Positions 25,949 to 33,741 are shown, counted from the stretch's first letter. The stretch: 64,000 bases of DNA from Hymenobacter tibetensis (GCF_022827545.1 NZ_CP094669.1:4891001-4955000), one strand, 5' to 3'. Made by a program: numbers and translations. The notes: generated by a model from the sequence alone, not told the origin.

Positions 25949-27469
25949 ATGACTGTTGAAGATTTTCTACCCCTGTTTCACGCTTGCACATCGACTGCGG
26001 ACCTCAACTGCTTACTCGAAGATCAACAACAGTCGTTTATCCTAGCTCTTTACAATCTGGATGTGCATTCTTCGGCCGGTTTGCAACAAGCACAACGGTG
26101 CTTTGCTGCCTTCACGTCCTGTTCTCCCTATGAAGAGCAGCAAGCAGAATGGAAGTTTTCAGAGCCAGTTAGACAAGCGCAATTGCTTTTTGCCACTGTA
26201 TTTGAACGGGCTGGTAGCTTCGGGTTGGTAACTCCGTTGCGAAGCGCACTCCCGCCGAAATCATCAGTAGCGTTGCGCTTACGTGCGCAAGAAATATTCC
26301 ACACTCTACTGGACTTACGAACCCAGTATGGCGAGGTATTCTCCGAAGTAATGAACTTGCTTCAGCAAGCACAATTTGAAGGAGAAGAAGATTATACTAT
26401 GGCAGTAGTACAGGTTGCTCATTCGTATTTATACAAAGGCCGAAAGGAGTTGCGTGAACACGGTTTTTTGGTTGAAGAAGCCGCTTTCTGTTCGCTGTTT
26501 ACTGCGCCGGCTCATTTAGATGCTTATCCGTTTCTTTACCACTCATCCCTTGCTGCACTCCTTGAAGGGACCACAGGTGGGAGCCTCTCGGTCCAGCCTG
26601 TCATGGCACCAGGGGTTTTGTTTCCTACAAGTTTCATCCAAAATATATTTCGGCAACATATCCTTGATCCTGTGAACCACGACTCCCGTACGCGTGGCTA
26701 TGCAGCCCCGTTAGGCTACCCAAGCTCCGCCGTTCGGGCTCAGATTCTAGAGTATGGACGGGCAGACTTTACTGCTGCATGCCAAACAGTGACGCCTACA
26801 GCCTCGCCCGCTGAACGGGTTTTACTTTACTGCTATTACAATCTGCGTAAACATTTTTTCACCACCCGCCATGTGCTAGCGCAGATTATTGATTCTTTAC
26901 CCACACTGCTGACCAATGCAACTGCCCAACCGGTATTTCTGGACCTTGGTTGCGGGCCTATGACATCCGCCCTGGCTTTTGCTGACCTCTACCGTGAGCG
27001 TTATCATAAAGCGTTACCCATTCGGTATGTTGGTATCGATATAGCTCCAGCTATGCTTGAGAAAGCTCGCACATTCGAGAATTGTGGGCTGTTCGCTGCT
27101 ACAAGTCAATTCGACTACTTCACCCGCTGGGCTGATGCACTTGACTCTCTGGTTGCGCATGTGCAAGTGAATAATCCTGTTATTATTAATGCATCATACT
27201 TGTTTGCTAGCTCTTCACTGAACACTTCTGAGCTAGCTGTGTTCATTCATAAGTTACGTCAGCGTTGTCCCGTGACCAAAATGTACTTTCTGTTTCAGAA
27301 TCCCAACCGGACTGACCGCAATGTGAAGTATCATACTTGGCGCAATGGGCTTTCATTTGCTTATTCTCTCATCCAAAGCACCCAGGTGGTTCGGTATCAA
27401 ACAAGCAGTTACGCGGCTCCGAGCGAAGAGGAGGTAACGTATGAGCTACTCGCTTTTCAACCCGCTTGA
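25949..27469 (+). CDS. Class I SAM-dependent methyltransferase-domain protein with long unknown N-terminus
   Basis: The C-terminal third of this 506-residue protein is a Rossmann methyltransferase. Motif I is PVFLDLGCGPMTSALAFADL (about residues 327-346). IRYVGIDIAPAMLEKARTFE gives the acidic motif II (about 358-377), and INASYLFASSSL is near motif IV. No NPPY or DPPY motif typical of adenine-N6 or N4 DNA methyltransferases is present, so it is not PglX. The N-terminal 320 residues are helical and unrecognised; YEEQQAEWKFSEPVRQAQLL and YLYKGRKELREHGFLVEEAA are examples. The substrate is unknown (DNA, RNA or protein). Its 3' end overlaps the AlkB-like gene by 29 bases, a sign of coupled translation. 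Confidence 0.65.
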   Translation: MTVEDFLPLFHACTSTADLNCLLEDQQQSFILALYNLDVHSSAGLQQAQRCFAAFTSCSPYEEQQAEWKFSEPVRQAQLLFATVFERAGSFGLVTPLRSALPPKSSVALRLRAQEIFHTLLDLRTQYGEVFSEVMNLLQQAQFEGEEDYTMAVVQVAHSYLYKGRKELREHGFLVEEAAFCSLFTAPAHLDAYPFLYHSSLAALLEGTTGGSLSVQPVMAPGVLFPTSFIQNIFRQHILDPVNHDSRTRGYAAPLGYPSSAVRAQILEYGRADFTAACQTVTPTASPAERVLLYCYYNLRKHFFTTRHVLAQIIDSLPTLLTNATAQPVFLDLGCGPMTSALAFADLYRERYHKALPIRYVGIDIAPAMLEKARTFENCGLFAATSQFDYFTRWADALDSLVAHVQVNNPVIINASYLFASSSLNTSELAVFIHKLRQRCPVTKMYFLFQNPNRTDRNVKYHTWRNGLSFAYSLIQSTQVVRYQTSSYAAPSEEEVTYELLAFQPA

Positions 27470-28052
27470 AGTTTCTCTTTCTCAAACTGAAGCAATTGCG
27501 CCAATTGGATTGCGTTACTTGCCAGAGTATGTATCTACACGTCTGGAGGATCGATTGTTGGATTTGATTGACGCTGCTCCTTGGTTAGGTGACCTCAAAC
27601 GTCGCGTGCAACACTACGGATACCGGTATGATTATAAGTCCCGACGCATTGACCGCTCGATGTACTTAGGGCCACTGCCGCACTGGTGTGAGTATTATGC
27701 GCAAAAATTTGCTGAAGAAGGTGTTTTTAGAAGCCCGCCTGACCAAGTCATTATCAATGAGTATTTGCCTGGTCAGGGCATTGCACCTCATATTGACTGC
27801 ACTCCATGCTTTGAAGATACCATAGTTTCATTGAGCTTAGGATCTGCTTGCGTCATGAATTTCACGAACTTAGCTGACCCTACCCAACACTACAATCAGC
27901 TTTTGGAGCGTGGCAGCGCCGTCGTCCTCCAACACGCTGCTCGTTTTGAATGGCAGCATGGAATTAAACCGTTAAAATCAGACCCTGTCAACGGTCAGCG
28001 CCTGCCACGGCAGCGCCGCGTTTCTTTGACCTTTCGTAAAGTAAAGCTCTAA
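27441..28052 (+). CDS. AlkB-like Fe(II)/2-oxoglutarate dioxygenase
   Basis: The 203-residue protein has all expected ligands of the AlkB group. PHIDC gives His117 and Asp119, WQHGIKP gives His173, and RRVSLTFR gives Arg193 and Arg199 for 2-oxoglutarate. INEYLPGQGIAPH and the nucleotide-lid segment HYGYRYDYKSRRI are also family-like. AlkB enzymes remove alkyl groups from DNA or RNA bases. The start ATG at 27441 lies inside the upstream gene and follows GAGGAGGTAACGT, an unusually good ribosome-binding site for this phylum. As the last gene of the run, directly before a 72-base hairpin, it may edit or reverse a modification made by the neighbouring methyltransferase-like protein, or protect host DNA; both are inference. 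Confidence 0.8.
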   Translation: MSYSLFNPLEVSLSQTEAIAPIGLRYLPEYVSTRLEDRLLDLIDAAPWLGDLKRRVQHYGYRYDYKSRRIDRSMYLGPLPHWCEYYAQKFAEEGVFRSPPDQVIINEYLPGQGIAPHIDCTPCFEDTIVSLSLGSACVMNFTNLADPTQHYNQLLERGSAVVLQHAARFEWQHGIKPLKSDPVNGQRLPRQRRVSLTFRKVKL

Positions 28053-28065
28053 TAGAGCCAGACAG

Positions 28066-28137
28066 CGAGAAGCATAAGCACAAACAAAACGAGCGGACCA
28101 TCCAGTCCGCTCGTTTTGTTTGTGCTTATGCTTCTCG
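28066..28137. terminator. Very strong hairpin (33-bp perfect stem) ending the cluster
   Basis: The arms 28066-28098 and 28105-28137 are exact reverse complements over 33 bases, with a six-base loop (catcca). The stem starts 13 bases after the AlkB-like stop codon. The A-rich and T-rich parts lie within the stem, so it can terminate transcription from either side. The integrase on the minus strand ends at 28486, so both directions may use it. Confidence 0.85.
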
Positions 28138-28485
28138 AAATGCGGCCGCTCCTTAAACCCCGGCCAGTCACTGCACCAGCGTACTCATGCATCAACTGCC
28201 TTAATCATCCGCGCAAACTTGCTTAGCAACAGCCCTGATCATGACACCTCGCCACCCAGCAACCGCCGCCAGTAGCAACATTAGAGAACCAAGCCACTGC
28301 GCCAAAACCTGTGCATGGGCCCCGCAAGGTTCTGCACCGGTTGCCCTTTGTTGCATGCCGTTAGCGTCGCCGCCTGCTTCACCAACGTTTCGGCCTTATT
28401 TAATAATATCAGTTCCAGAGCTATATAGTAGGCTCGGTAGCCGATGCCGTCGTTCTCTCAAAATATTTTACCTCCTACAATCCTA
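28138..28485. other. Gene-free stretch between cluster terminator and integrase 3' end
   Basis: About 350 bases separate the 33-bp-stem hairpin from the convergent integrase stop. An open frame exists at 28241-28489, but its translation is proline/serine-rich without recognisable structure, and I do not believe it codes. No repeat, tRNA or IS fragment was recognised. Confidence 0.45.
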
Positions 28486-29844
28486 CTAAAGTAGGCCTTC
28501 GAAAGCAGCATCGACCTGTTCGGAGGCAAACGAATCTAAATAGATAGCTGTAACAGCTTCCGATTTATGGCCCATGGCCTGTGAAATGACAGCTGTATTA
28601 GCACCACTTCGCCGCAAGGTGGTAGCAAAGGAGTGGCGGGCAACGTAGGTAGTGAGAGGCGTAGCGATGCCAGCCTTCTCCCCCAGTTCCTTTAAGTCGG
28701 CGTTAACCTGACCTAAAATCTTGTGTAGGCGATTTTTCACTTGACTGGGAGTAAGATGCTTGGTAGCGTCCAGAATGGGGAGGAGGTAGCTAGTCAGACT
28801 GACTTGGGTGATAGCGCGGTATTGCTCTACTATGGCTTCTACCGGCGCCAAGAGTTTGACAGAGAACTTGCCGCCCGTCTTCTGCCGCACGTAGGTAAGC
28901 CGTAGTCCACCATCTGCGGGCAATAGATTCTGCCAACGGAGCTGCGCGAGGTCCACAAAGTTGATACCACCACAATAGAAGGAGAAAGCAAATACTGCTT
29001 TTGCCAGCTGATGGCGTTCTGTAGTTACCACCAAGTTTTCCAGCCGGCGAATATCGTCGCGGGTGATGGCGCGCTTAGCGGTGCTTACATCAAACTTGCC
29101 GACTTGGAATTTGTGCTTTTCAGCTACGTTACGTGCAAAAGGGTATTTCTCGACTTTCGCTACCCCAGCCGCAATGGCCTTGTTAAGCACCGCCCGCAAC
29201 GTCCGGAAGCGAAGCGAAAGAGTAATTTCCTCTATTCCCGAACCCCGTAAGGCTTCTTCCCACTGCTGACAGAAGGCAACTGTAACTTGGTCAAACGGGA
29301 TGTCGTGCTGCTGCACCCAGGCGATGCGCTGCGGCTCCAATCCTTTGCCAAGCGGTGGCTCTCCAATGCCTGCTTTAGATGCTAGGTGCTTTGCCAACTG
29401 ATTTCCTAGGTCACGGTACACGGTAGAGTTACCCACTTGACCGGCAACTACCATTCCAGCGGCTAGCTCCTCAATGTAGGCTAATAGTTTGATGCGCCGC
29501 TGCGCTTGGCGCCCTTCAGCCGCCTTCTTAGCTACAGCCGGAGCGTCATGTTGCTCATCAGCCAAACTTAAAGTCTTTGCTGCTTCTGCATATTTCTTCT
29601 CCCATTCTTCCAGTCTCACCAGTAGGTTCTCCCGATCGGGCTCTGGGTAGCTACGCCGGACTTCCTTCTTTTTAGGGTTCCAATAATTCGGATGCAGACT
29701 TAGGCCAGTAGCAATGTATTTTAGCTTTCGATCCTTGGTGATGCGAATCATAAATGGATGGGAGCCATCCGACAGGGTTTTAGAAGTGAAGTAAACGGCC
29801 TTCACAGAAGCCTTACCTTCCTTATGTTCAGTAGTTTTGCTCAT
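28486..29844 (-). CDS. int: Tyrosine recombinase (phage-integrase family), element integrase
   Basis: The 452-residue protein follows the Bacteroidota conjugative/integrative element layout. It has an N-terminal arm-binding region (VYFTSKTLSDGSHPFMIRIT with GLSLHPNYWNPKKKEVRR), a SAM-like core-binding domain, and a catalytic domain from about residue 270. Catalytic blocks visible are TYVARHSFATTLRRSG (box II Arg), QAMGHKSEAVTAIYLDSF (His and nucleophile Tyr) and LTYVRQKTGGKFSVKLL (the beta2-beta3 Lys region). In box I, where relatives read YxRGxxFxD, this protein reads FYCGGINFVDLAQL, so the first catalytic arginine appears replaced by glycine. The gene starts 150 bases from the tRNA-Gly fragment, as expected for an integrase beside its attachment site. 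It may be catalytically impaired. Confidence 0.88.
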   Translation of the reverse strand: MSKTTEHKEGKASVKAVYFTSKTLSDGSHPFMIRITKDRKLKYIATGLSLHPNYWNPKKKEVRRSYPEPDRENLLVRLEEWEKKYAEAAKTLSLADEQHDAPAVAKKAAEGRQAQRRIKLLAYIEELAAGMVVAGQVGNSTVYRDLGNQLAKHLASKAGIGEPPLGKGLEPQRIAWVQQHDIPFDQVTVAFCQQWEEALRGSGIEEITLSLRFRTLRAVLNKAIAAGVAKVEKYPFARNVAEKHKFQVGKFDVSTAKRAITRDDIRRLENLVVTTERHQLAKAVFAFSFYCGGINFVDLAQLRWQNLLPADGGLRLTYVRQKTGGKFSVKLLAPVEAIVEQYRAITQVSLTSYLLPILDATKHLTPSQVKNRLHKILGQVNADLKELGEKAGIATPLTTYVARHSFATTLRRSGANTAVISQAMGHKSEAVTAIYLDSFASEQVDAAFEGLL

Positions 29845-29847
29845 GGT

Positions 29848-29883
29848 GTTTAAACCAGCGGCGGTTTAAACACTGGTTTAAAC
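29848..29883. repeat. Three GTTTAAAC palindromes directly upstream of the integrase start
   Basis: The octamer GTTTAAAC occurs at 29848-29855, 29864-29871 and 29876-29883, each inside a slightly longer G/T-GTTTAAAC-C/A context. The first copy begins four bases from the integrase ATG. Such spaced palindromes can be operator sites for autoregulation or recombinase/excisionase arm sites near the attachment core. Confidence 0.7.
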
Positions 29884-29996
29884 AAGTATACTAAATAACG
29901 ATGAAAAGCCAGTAAGGCTAATAAATCAAATCTGCGAAATTGATCTAAAAACAAAGATTTGACAACCCATAACAACTAGCGATTACACTAAATACA

Positions 29997-30042
29997 CAGC
30001 TTCCCAAGCTGAGGGTCGCGAGTTCGAGCCTCGTTTCTCGCT
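29997..30042 (+). other. 3' half of tRNA-Gly(CCC): element attachment site
   Basis: The sequence from cagcttcccaagctg onward reads as the anticodon arm with loop TTCCCAA (anticodon CCC), a variable loop, a T-arm GCGAG-TTCGAGC-CTCGT and an acceptor 3' strand TTCTCGC plus discriminator T. CCA is not encoded. No 5' acceptor strand or D-arm precedes it; the sequence upstream is AT-rich and unrelated. This is the duplicated 3' tRNA end left at one side of an element integrated into a glycine tRNA gene. It is not an expressible tRNA. The complete gene should be at the element's other end. Confidence 0.8.
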
Positions 30043-30052
30043 CATCTTGAAT

Positions 30053-30094
30053 CAGCCACTTAGACATGCGTCTGGGTGGCTGTTTTATTTTTGA
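30053..30094 (+). terminator. Hairpin and T-run behind the tRNA-Gly fragment
   Basis: The arms cagccac and gtggctg enclose a loop and are followed by ttttattttt, a classical rho-independent terminator. Its place 11 bases after the tRNA 3' end suggests it was the terminator of the original tRNA gene, which marks the chromosomal side of the junction. Confidence 0.75.
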
Positions 30095-30378
30095 GCTTAC
30101 GCTGGCTTACATTGCCCTTCACTCACCTTACTCAGGACAAGGAGCCACCTAGAATAAATTTTTGAGAGAAATTACTTTAAAAGCTATTGATAATTGCCTA
30201 CGACTAAGGCTCAACACACTTATCAATTATCACTAATTAGTACATGACAAGGCGGGGTGTAAAGGAAAGTGACTGACACTTTTTGACTCAAGGCCACTAG
30301 CTGCTAATGGTACTTAGGAAACGATTTATTATACAACCTCTGTTTCCATCACCACTTATCCTTCAATACAATAAGAAA

Positions 30379-30735
30379 ATGAGTGTAAAAAACATGTACT
30401 ATTTATTTATTGGCATTAAAGTAATATCATTTTTCGCAGTGACCTTGATTTATCTTGTAGACAAAAGAAATGGAAATAGAAGCATTAAAACGATTGAATA
30501 CTCTAATGCTTATATTAACGCTAAGACGTTTAGCGACGAATATAAAAGGGTAAAGTCTGTAGATCTAATGTTTAAAAATGATTCAATTAGCAAAATATTA
30601 TATAAAAATGATATTAAAATTCTTAGGAATGATAGCCTTGGAGTCGAAGCCATATCTATTCCAAAAGACAGGGGATCAGATGATTATTATTTGATAATTA
30701 ATGATTCTATTTTTACAATGGCTATTAGACGCTAG
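30379..30735 (+). CDS. Small AT-rich hypothetical protein with one membrane segment
   Basis: I start at the ATG at 30379 (MSVKNMYYLFIGIKVISFFA), giving 118 residues; the frame is open 24 codons further upstream. One N-terminal hydrophobic segment (YYLFIGIKVISFFAVTLIYL, about residues 7-26) is followed by a positively charged stretch and a polar domain of about 85 residues. That domain is rich in Lys, Asn, Asp and Ile (SIKTIEYSNAYINAKTFSDE). No family is recognised. It is strongly AT-rich compared with the chromosome on its right, and stands alone just outside the attachment fragment, so it may be a relic of an earlier insertion at the same tRNA. Confidence 0.45.
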   Translation: MSVKNMYYLFIGIKVISFFAVTLIYLVDKRNGNRSIKTIEYSNAYINAKTFSDEYKRVKSVDLMFKNDSISKILYKNDIKILRNDSLGVEAISIPKDRGSDDYYLIINDSIFTMAIRR

Positions 30736-30873
30736 CTATAGATGTTTTCAAAGACGAGAGGTAAAACATAGTAACAACCTAGTTTTTCACTTGCCTAAAC
30801 CTATCATTTCAGAACACCTTTGATTTTACTGTATTCTAAATAAGTAGCACAACCACAATATATATTACCGCCA

Positions 30874-30942
30874 TCGACTGCTTGATTACAGAAAAGGCTC
30901 GCTTTAGTTAAAAGCGAGCCTTTTCTGTAATCAAGCAGTCGA
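30874..30942. terminator. 32-bp perfect-stem hairpin at the 3' end of the prolyl oligopeptidase gene
   Basis: The arms 30874-30905 and 30911-30942 are exact reverse complements over 32 bases around a five-base loop (agtta). The hairpin starts 18 bases after the minus-strand stop at 30961 and contains A- and T-rich runs, so it fits a strong, possibly bidirectional terminator. Confidence 0.85.
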
Positions 30943-30960
30943 CAATTATTTCGAGCGGTG

Positions 30961-33084
30961 TTAGTTGGCTACGTTATAGGGGACGCCCATATTCTGGAAT
31001 AGAAACGCCCACTTGTCGGTTTGCTCGCTAATTACTTGGGCGGTGGAACGGCCTGCTCCGTGGCCAGCTTTGGTTTCGATACGGATCAGGACGGGGGCAG
31101 TGCCTTTCTGGGACTCCTGCAGCCGGGAGGCGAACTTAAAGGAATGGGCTGGCACCACCCGGTCGTCGTGGTCGGCGGTGGTAACCATGGTGGCGGGGTA
31201 GCTGGCGGGCTTCAGGGCGTGGTAGGGCGAGTACTTGTAGAGGTACTCGAACATCTCCTTGGAATCTTGGGCAGTGCCGTAGTCGAAGGCCCAGCCTGCA
31301 CCGGCCGTGAACTGGTTGTAGCGCAGCATGTCCATCACGCCTACGGCGGGGAAGGCCACTTTAACAAGGTCGGGCCGCTGGGCCATGACGGCCCCTACCA
31401 GCAGGCCCCCGTTGGAGCCCCCTGAAATGGCGAGGTAGTCTTTGGAGGTATAGTTGTTTTTTATTAGGTATTCACCAGCCGCAATGAAGTCGTCGAACAC
31501 GTTTTGCTTTTGCAGTTTGGTACCGGCCAGGTGCCACTTCTCGCCGTATTCGCCGCCGCCGCGCAGGTTGGCTACGGCATAGATACCGCCATTCTCAAGC
31601 AGAATGATATTGGACGTGCTGAAGCTAGGCGTCATGCTGACATTAAATCCGCCGTAGGCATAAAGCAGCGTGGGATTTTTGCCGTTCATCACCAAGCCTT
31701 TTTTGTAGGTGATAAGCATGGGTACGCGGGTGCCGTCTTTGGAAGTGTAAAACACCTGCTTCGACTCAAACTTGGTGGGGTCAAACTGCACGTTGGCCTT
31801 CTTGAACACCGTGGACTTGCCGGTGGCAATGTCGTACTTGAAGATGGTGGGCGGGTAGATGTAGGACGTGAAAGTGTAGTAGGTTTCTTTCTCTTCCTTC
31901 TTGCCACTGAAGCCAGCAGCCGAGCCTATCGAGGGCAGCGCAATATCCCGTTCCTTTTTGCCGGCCATGTCATATTGCTCAATCAGCGAGGTAGCATCTT
32001 TGAGATAGATGGCGAATAGCTTGCCTCCGGAAGTGTTTACATCCAGCACGTTTTTGGTTTCCGGAATCAGGTTTTTCCAGTTCGCGGGCTTGGGCGAGGC
32101 GGCGTCCACGGTCACTACGCGGTTGTTGGGCGCTTCTAGGTTGGTGAATATGTATAGCTTGCTGCCCACGTTATCAACTACCTGATTGATGGTTTTCTCG
32201 TTGTCTACTACGGGCACGATAGCGCTGCCGGGCTTGCTCAAGTCTTGGAGGTAGAGTTCGTTGCCGGTCGTGGTATTGCGGGCCGAAATGACGAGGAACC
32301 GTTGGTCTTCGGTTACGGAGCCGTTGATGTAGCGGCGCGGGGTTTTCTCGCCCCCAAACACGAGTACATCGGTGCTTTGGGGCGTACCGAGCTTGTGGTA
32401 CATCAGCTTGTGCAACTGGGTTTTACCAGCCAACTGGCTGCCGGCTTTGGGCTTGTCGTAGCTGCTGTAGTAGAAGCCTTCGTTGCCTTTCCAAGCAGTG
32501 CCCGAAAACTTGACGTCCTTGAGCGTATCCCCCACAATCGACTTGTCAGCGGTGCGCAGCACAATCACCTTGCGCCAGTCCGAGCCGCCTTCCGAAATCT
32601 GGTAGGCGGCCAGGCTGCCGTCTTTGGTGAAGCTAATGCCGGCCAATGACGTAGTGCCATCTTTCGAGAAGATATTGGGGTCGAGAAATACCTCGGGCGT
32701 GCCGGTACCCTGCTGCCGGTACAGCACCGACTGGCTTTGCAAGCCCGTGTTCTTGCTGAAATACGTGTATTTGCCTTCCTTGAATGGAGCCCCGTATTTC
32801 TCGTAGTTCCACAGCGTTTCGAGGCGCTTCCGGATGGCGTCGCGGTACGGAATCTGGCTCAGGTAGCTTTGCGTAACCTTGTTTTCCTCTTGCACCCAGG
32901 CCTTGGTGTCACTCGCCTGGTCGTTTTCCAGCCACCGATACGGATCAGCCACTTTGGTACTGAAATAGGTGGTAACGGTATCTACTTTTTTGGTTTGGGG
33001 ATAAGGCAGCAATTTGATGGGCGCCTGGCCATGGGCCTGCGCGCCAGCCAGCAACACGGCCAGCAAGGTAAAGTAGCTTTTCAT
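30961..33084 (-). CDS. Prolyl oligopeptidase family serine peptidase (S9A), secreted
   Basis: Starting at the ATG at 33084 the product has 707 residues with a signal peptide MKSYFTLLAVLLAGAQAHGQ; the open frame upstream adds 24 non-conserved codons. A beta-propeller N-terminal part (TTYFSTKVADPYRWLENDQA is the usual opening) is followed by an alpha/beta-hydrolase domain. The nucleophile is in SGGSNGGLLVGAV (Ser near residue 555), with the acid in TTADHDDRVVPAHSFKF and the histidine in KAGHGAGRS. It cleaves short proline-containing peptides, here probably in the periplasm. Gene-free DNA lies upstream and a strong hairpin downstream, so it is a single-gene unit. Confidence 0.92.
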   Translation of the reverse strand: MKSYFTLLAVLLAGAQAHGQAPIKLLPYPQTKKVDTVTTYFSTKVADPYRWLENDQASDTKAWVQEENKVTQSYLSQIPYRDAIRKRLETLWNYEKYGAPFKEGKYTYFSKNTGLQSQSVLYRQQGTGTPEVFLDPNIFSKDGTTSLAGISFTKDGSLAAYQISEGGSDWRKVIVLRTADKSIVGDTLKDVKFSGTAWKGNEGFYYSSYDKPKAGSQLAGKTQLHKLMYHKLGTPQSTDVLVFGGEKTPRRYINGSVTEDQRFLVISARNTTTGNELYLQDLSKPGSAIVPVVDNEKTINQVVDNVGSKLYIFTNLEAPNNRVVTVDAASPKPANWKNLIPETKNVLDVNTSGGKLFAIYLKDATSLIEQYDMAGKKERDIALPSIGSAAGFSGKKEEKETYYTFTSYIYPPTIFKYDIATGKSTVFKKANVQFDPTKFESKQVFYTSKDGTRVPMLITYKKGLVMNGKNPTLLYAYGGFNVSMTPSFSTSNIILLENGGIYAVANLRGGGEYGEKWHLAGTKLQKQNVFDDFIAAGEYLIKNNYTSKDYLAISGGSNGGLLVGAVMAQRPDLVKVAFPAVGVMDMLRYNQFTAGAGWAFDYGTAQDSKEMFEYLYKYSPYHALKPASYPATMVTTADHDDRVVPAHSFKFASRLQESQKGTAPVLIRIETKAGHGAGRSTAQVISEQTDKWAFLFQNMGVPYNVAN

Positions 33085-33442
33085 AGAGTGAAGGTAGAAG
33101 AGTGAATGGCAAGCACGGAAGCGGCAGCCAGCGGCATCAGCACGGCGCGCAGGCATAGACTCTGCCTCTCACCATGCGTTGCAAAACGGGCAAACAGAAG
33201 TTGGCTGCCAGGTGAAAGTAGCAAAGGCTAGGGCGTAAACCTACTGCGCTTGCCCCGTCACCTACGGTCAAGCAAGTGAGCTTTTCGCTGCTAACCCACA
33301 GGGCAGCAGTTGCCGCTTGCTAGCTCTCCAAGCCACCAGACAAGCCCAACAGTGACAAAGTATTTCGAGTAGTGAGCAGGTTACGTTTTCAGTGAAATGG
33401 CATTAAGTGATATTCGTCCATAGAAAAACCTCACTTTCCGCT
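33085..33442. other. Intergenic region between divergent peptidase and lipoprotein genes
   Basis: About 360 bases separate two divergently oriented genes, so promoters for both should lie here. I could not assign a convincing -33/-7 pair. No reading frame, repeat or RNA gene stands out. Confidence 0.4.
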
Positions 33443-33712
33443 ATGAAAATCTCCTTCAAATCCCTGTTCGTTCTTGCTGCTTTCGCTCCGTTGGCTTTGA
33501 CTTCCTGCTCGGAAAGCACCCAGCAAAACGCCGAAGCAACTGCTGAAGGCGCTGCTACCGACGCGACTAACGCGGCTGCCAATGCTGGCGAAGCTGTTGA
33601 AAACGCTGCCGACAGCGCTACCGCCGACCTAGCTCCCGAAGCAGGCGACACAGCCGTTGTTCGCAATCAGGAAGCCGACAAGCTAGTAGAAGAAACGCCT
33701 GCCAAGCAGTAG
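33443..33712 (+). CDS. Small alanine-rich lipoprotein
   Basis: The preferred start is the ATG at 33443, giving an 89-residue protein. A lipoprotein signal, MKISFKSLFVLAAFAPLALT, ends in a SPII box LTSC, with the cysteine near residue 22. The mature part is low-complexity Ala/Glu/Thr/Asp sequence (STQQNAEATAEGAATDATNA and NAGEAVENAADSATADLAPE). Such heptad-like, alanine-rich acidic repeats resemble small stress-related or Lea-like envelope proteins, but the function is unknown. It stands alone and ends 30 bases before a hairpin shared with the convergent glycosidase gene. Confidence 0.7.
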   Translation: MKISFKSLFVLAAFAPLALTSCSESTQQNAEATAEGAATDATNAAANAGEAVENAADSATADLAPEAGDTAVVRNQEADKLVEETPAKQ

Positions 33713-33741
33713 TCGGGTAGTCTAGCCACTTGCTCCACCGA

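Larger units (their letters stand above)
1..30042. mobile_element. Right part of an integrated defence-rich genomic island
   Basis: The right border is read from a tRNA-Gly 3' half (29997-30042) that has no 5' half, next to a tyrosine recombinase (28486-29844). Right of it come a tRNA-style terminator and chromosomal genes. Left of it lie defence-type genes, decayed insertion sequences and segments of differing base composition. Because the tRNA reads on the plus strand and only its 3' half is here, the reconstituted tRNA and the left border should lie upstream of position 1. The left extent is therefore unknown. It is an inference that all genes 1-30042 belong to one element; stacked insertions at the same tRNA are also possible. 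Confidence 0.65.

Noticed and set aside
25949..27469. Methyltransferase-domain protein as the missing PglX of BREX
   Set aside because: It lacks an NPPY/DPPY motif, is less than half the size of PglX and is separated from the BREX core by other genes.
28241..28489. 82-residue open frame after the cluster terminator
   Set aside because: Ser/Pro-rich translation with no family resemblance and it overlaps the convergent integrase stop; probably non-coding.
29848..29883. CRISPR-like repeat array
   Set aside because: Repeats are only eight bases, spacing is 4-8 bases, and no Cas gene is present; operator or arm-site interpretation fits better.
29997..30042. Functional tRNA-Gly gene
   Set aside because: There is no 5' acceptor strand or D-arm upstream, and the anticodon stem's first pair is broken; only the 3' half exists.
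31021..32019. Two open frames of 134 and 171 residues opposite the prolyl oligopeptidase gene
   Set aside because: Low-complexity Gly/Val-rich translations without motifs, wholly within a confident gene.
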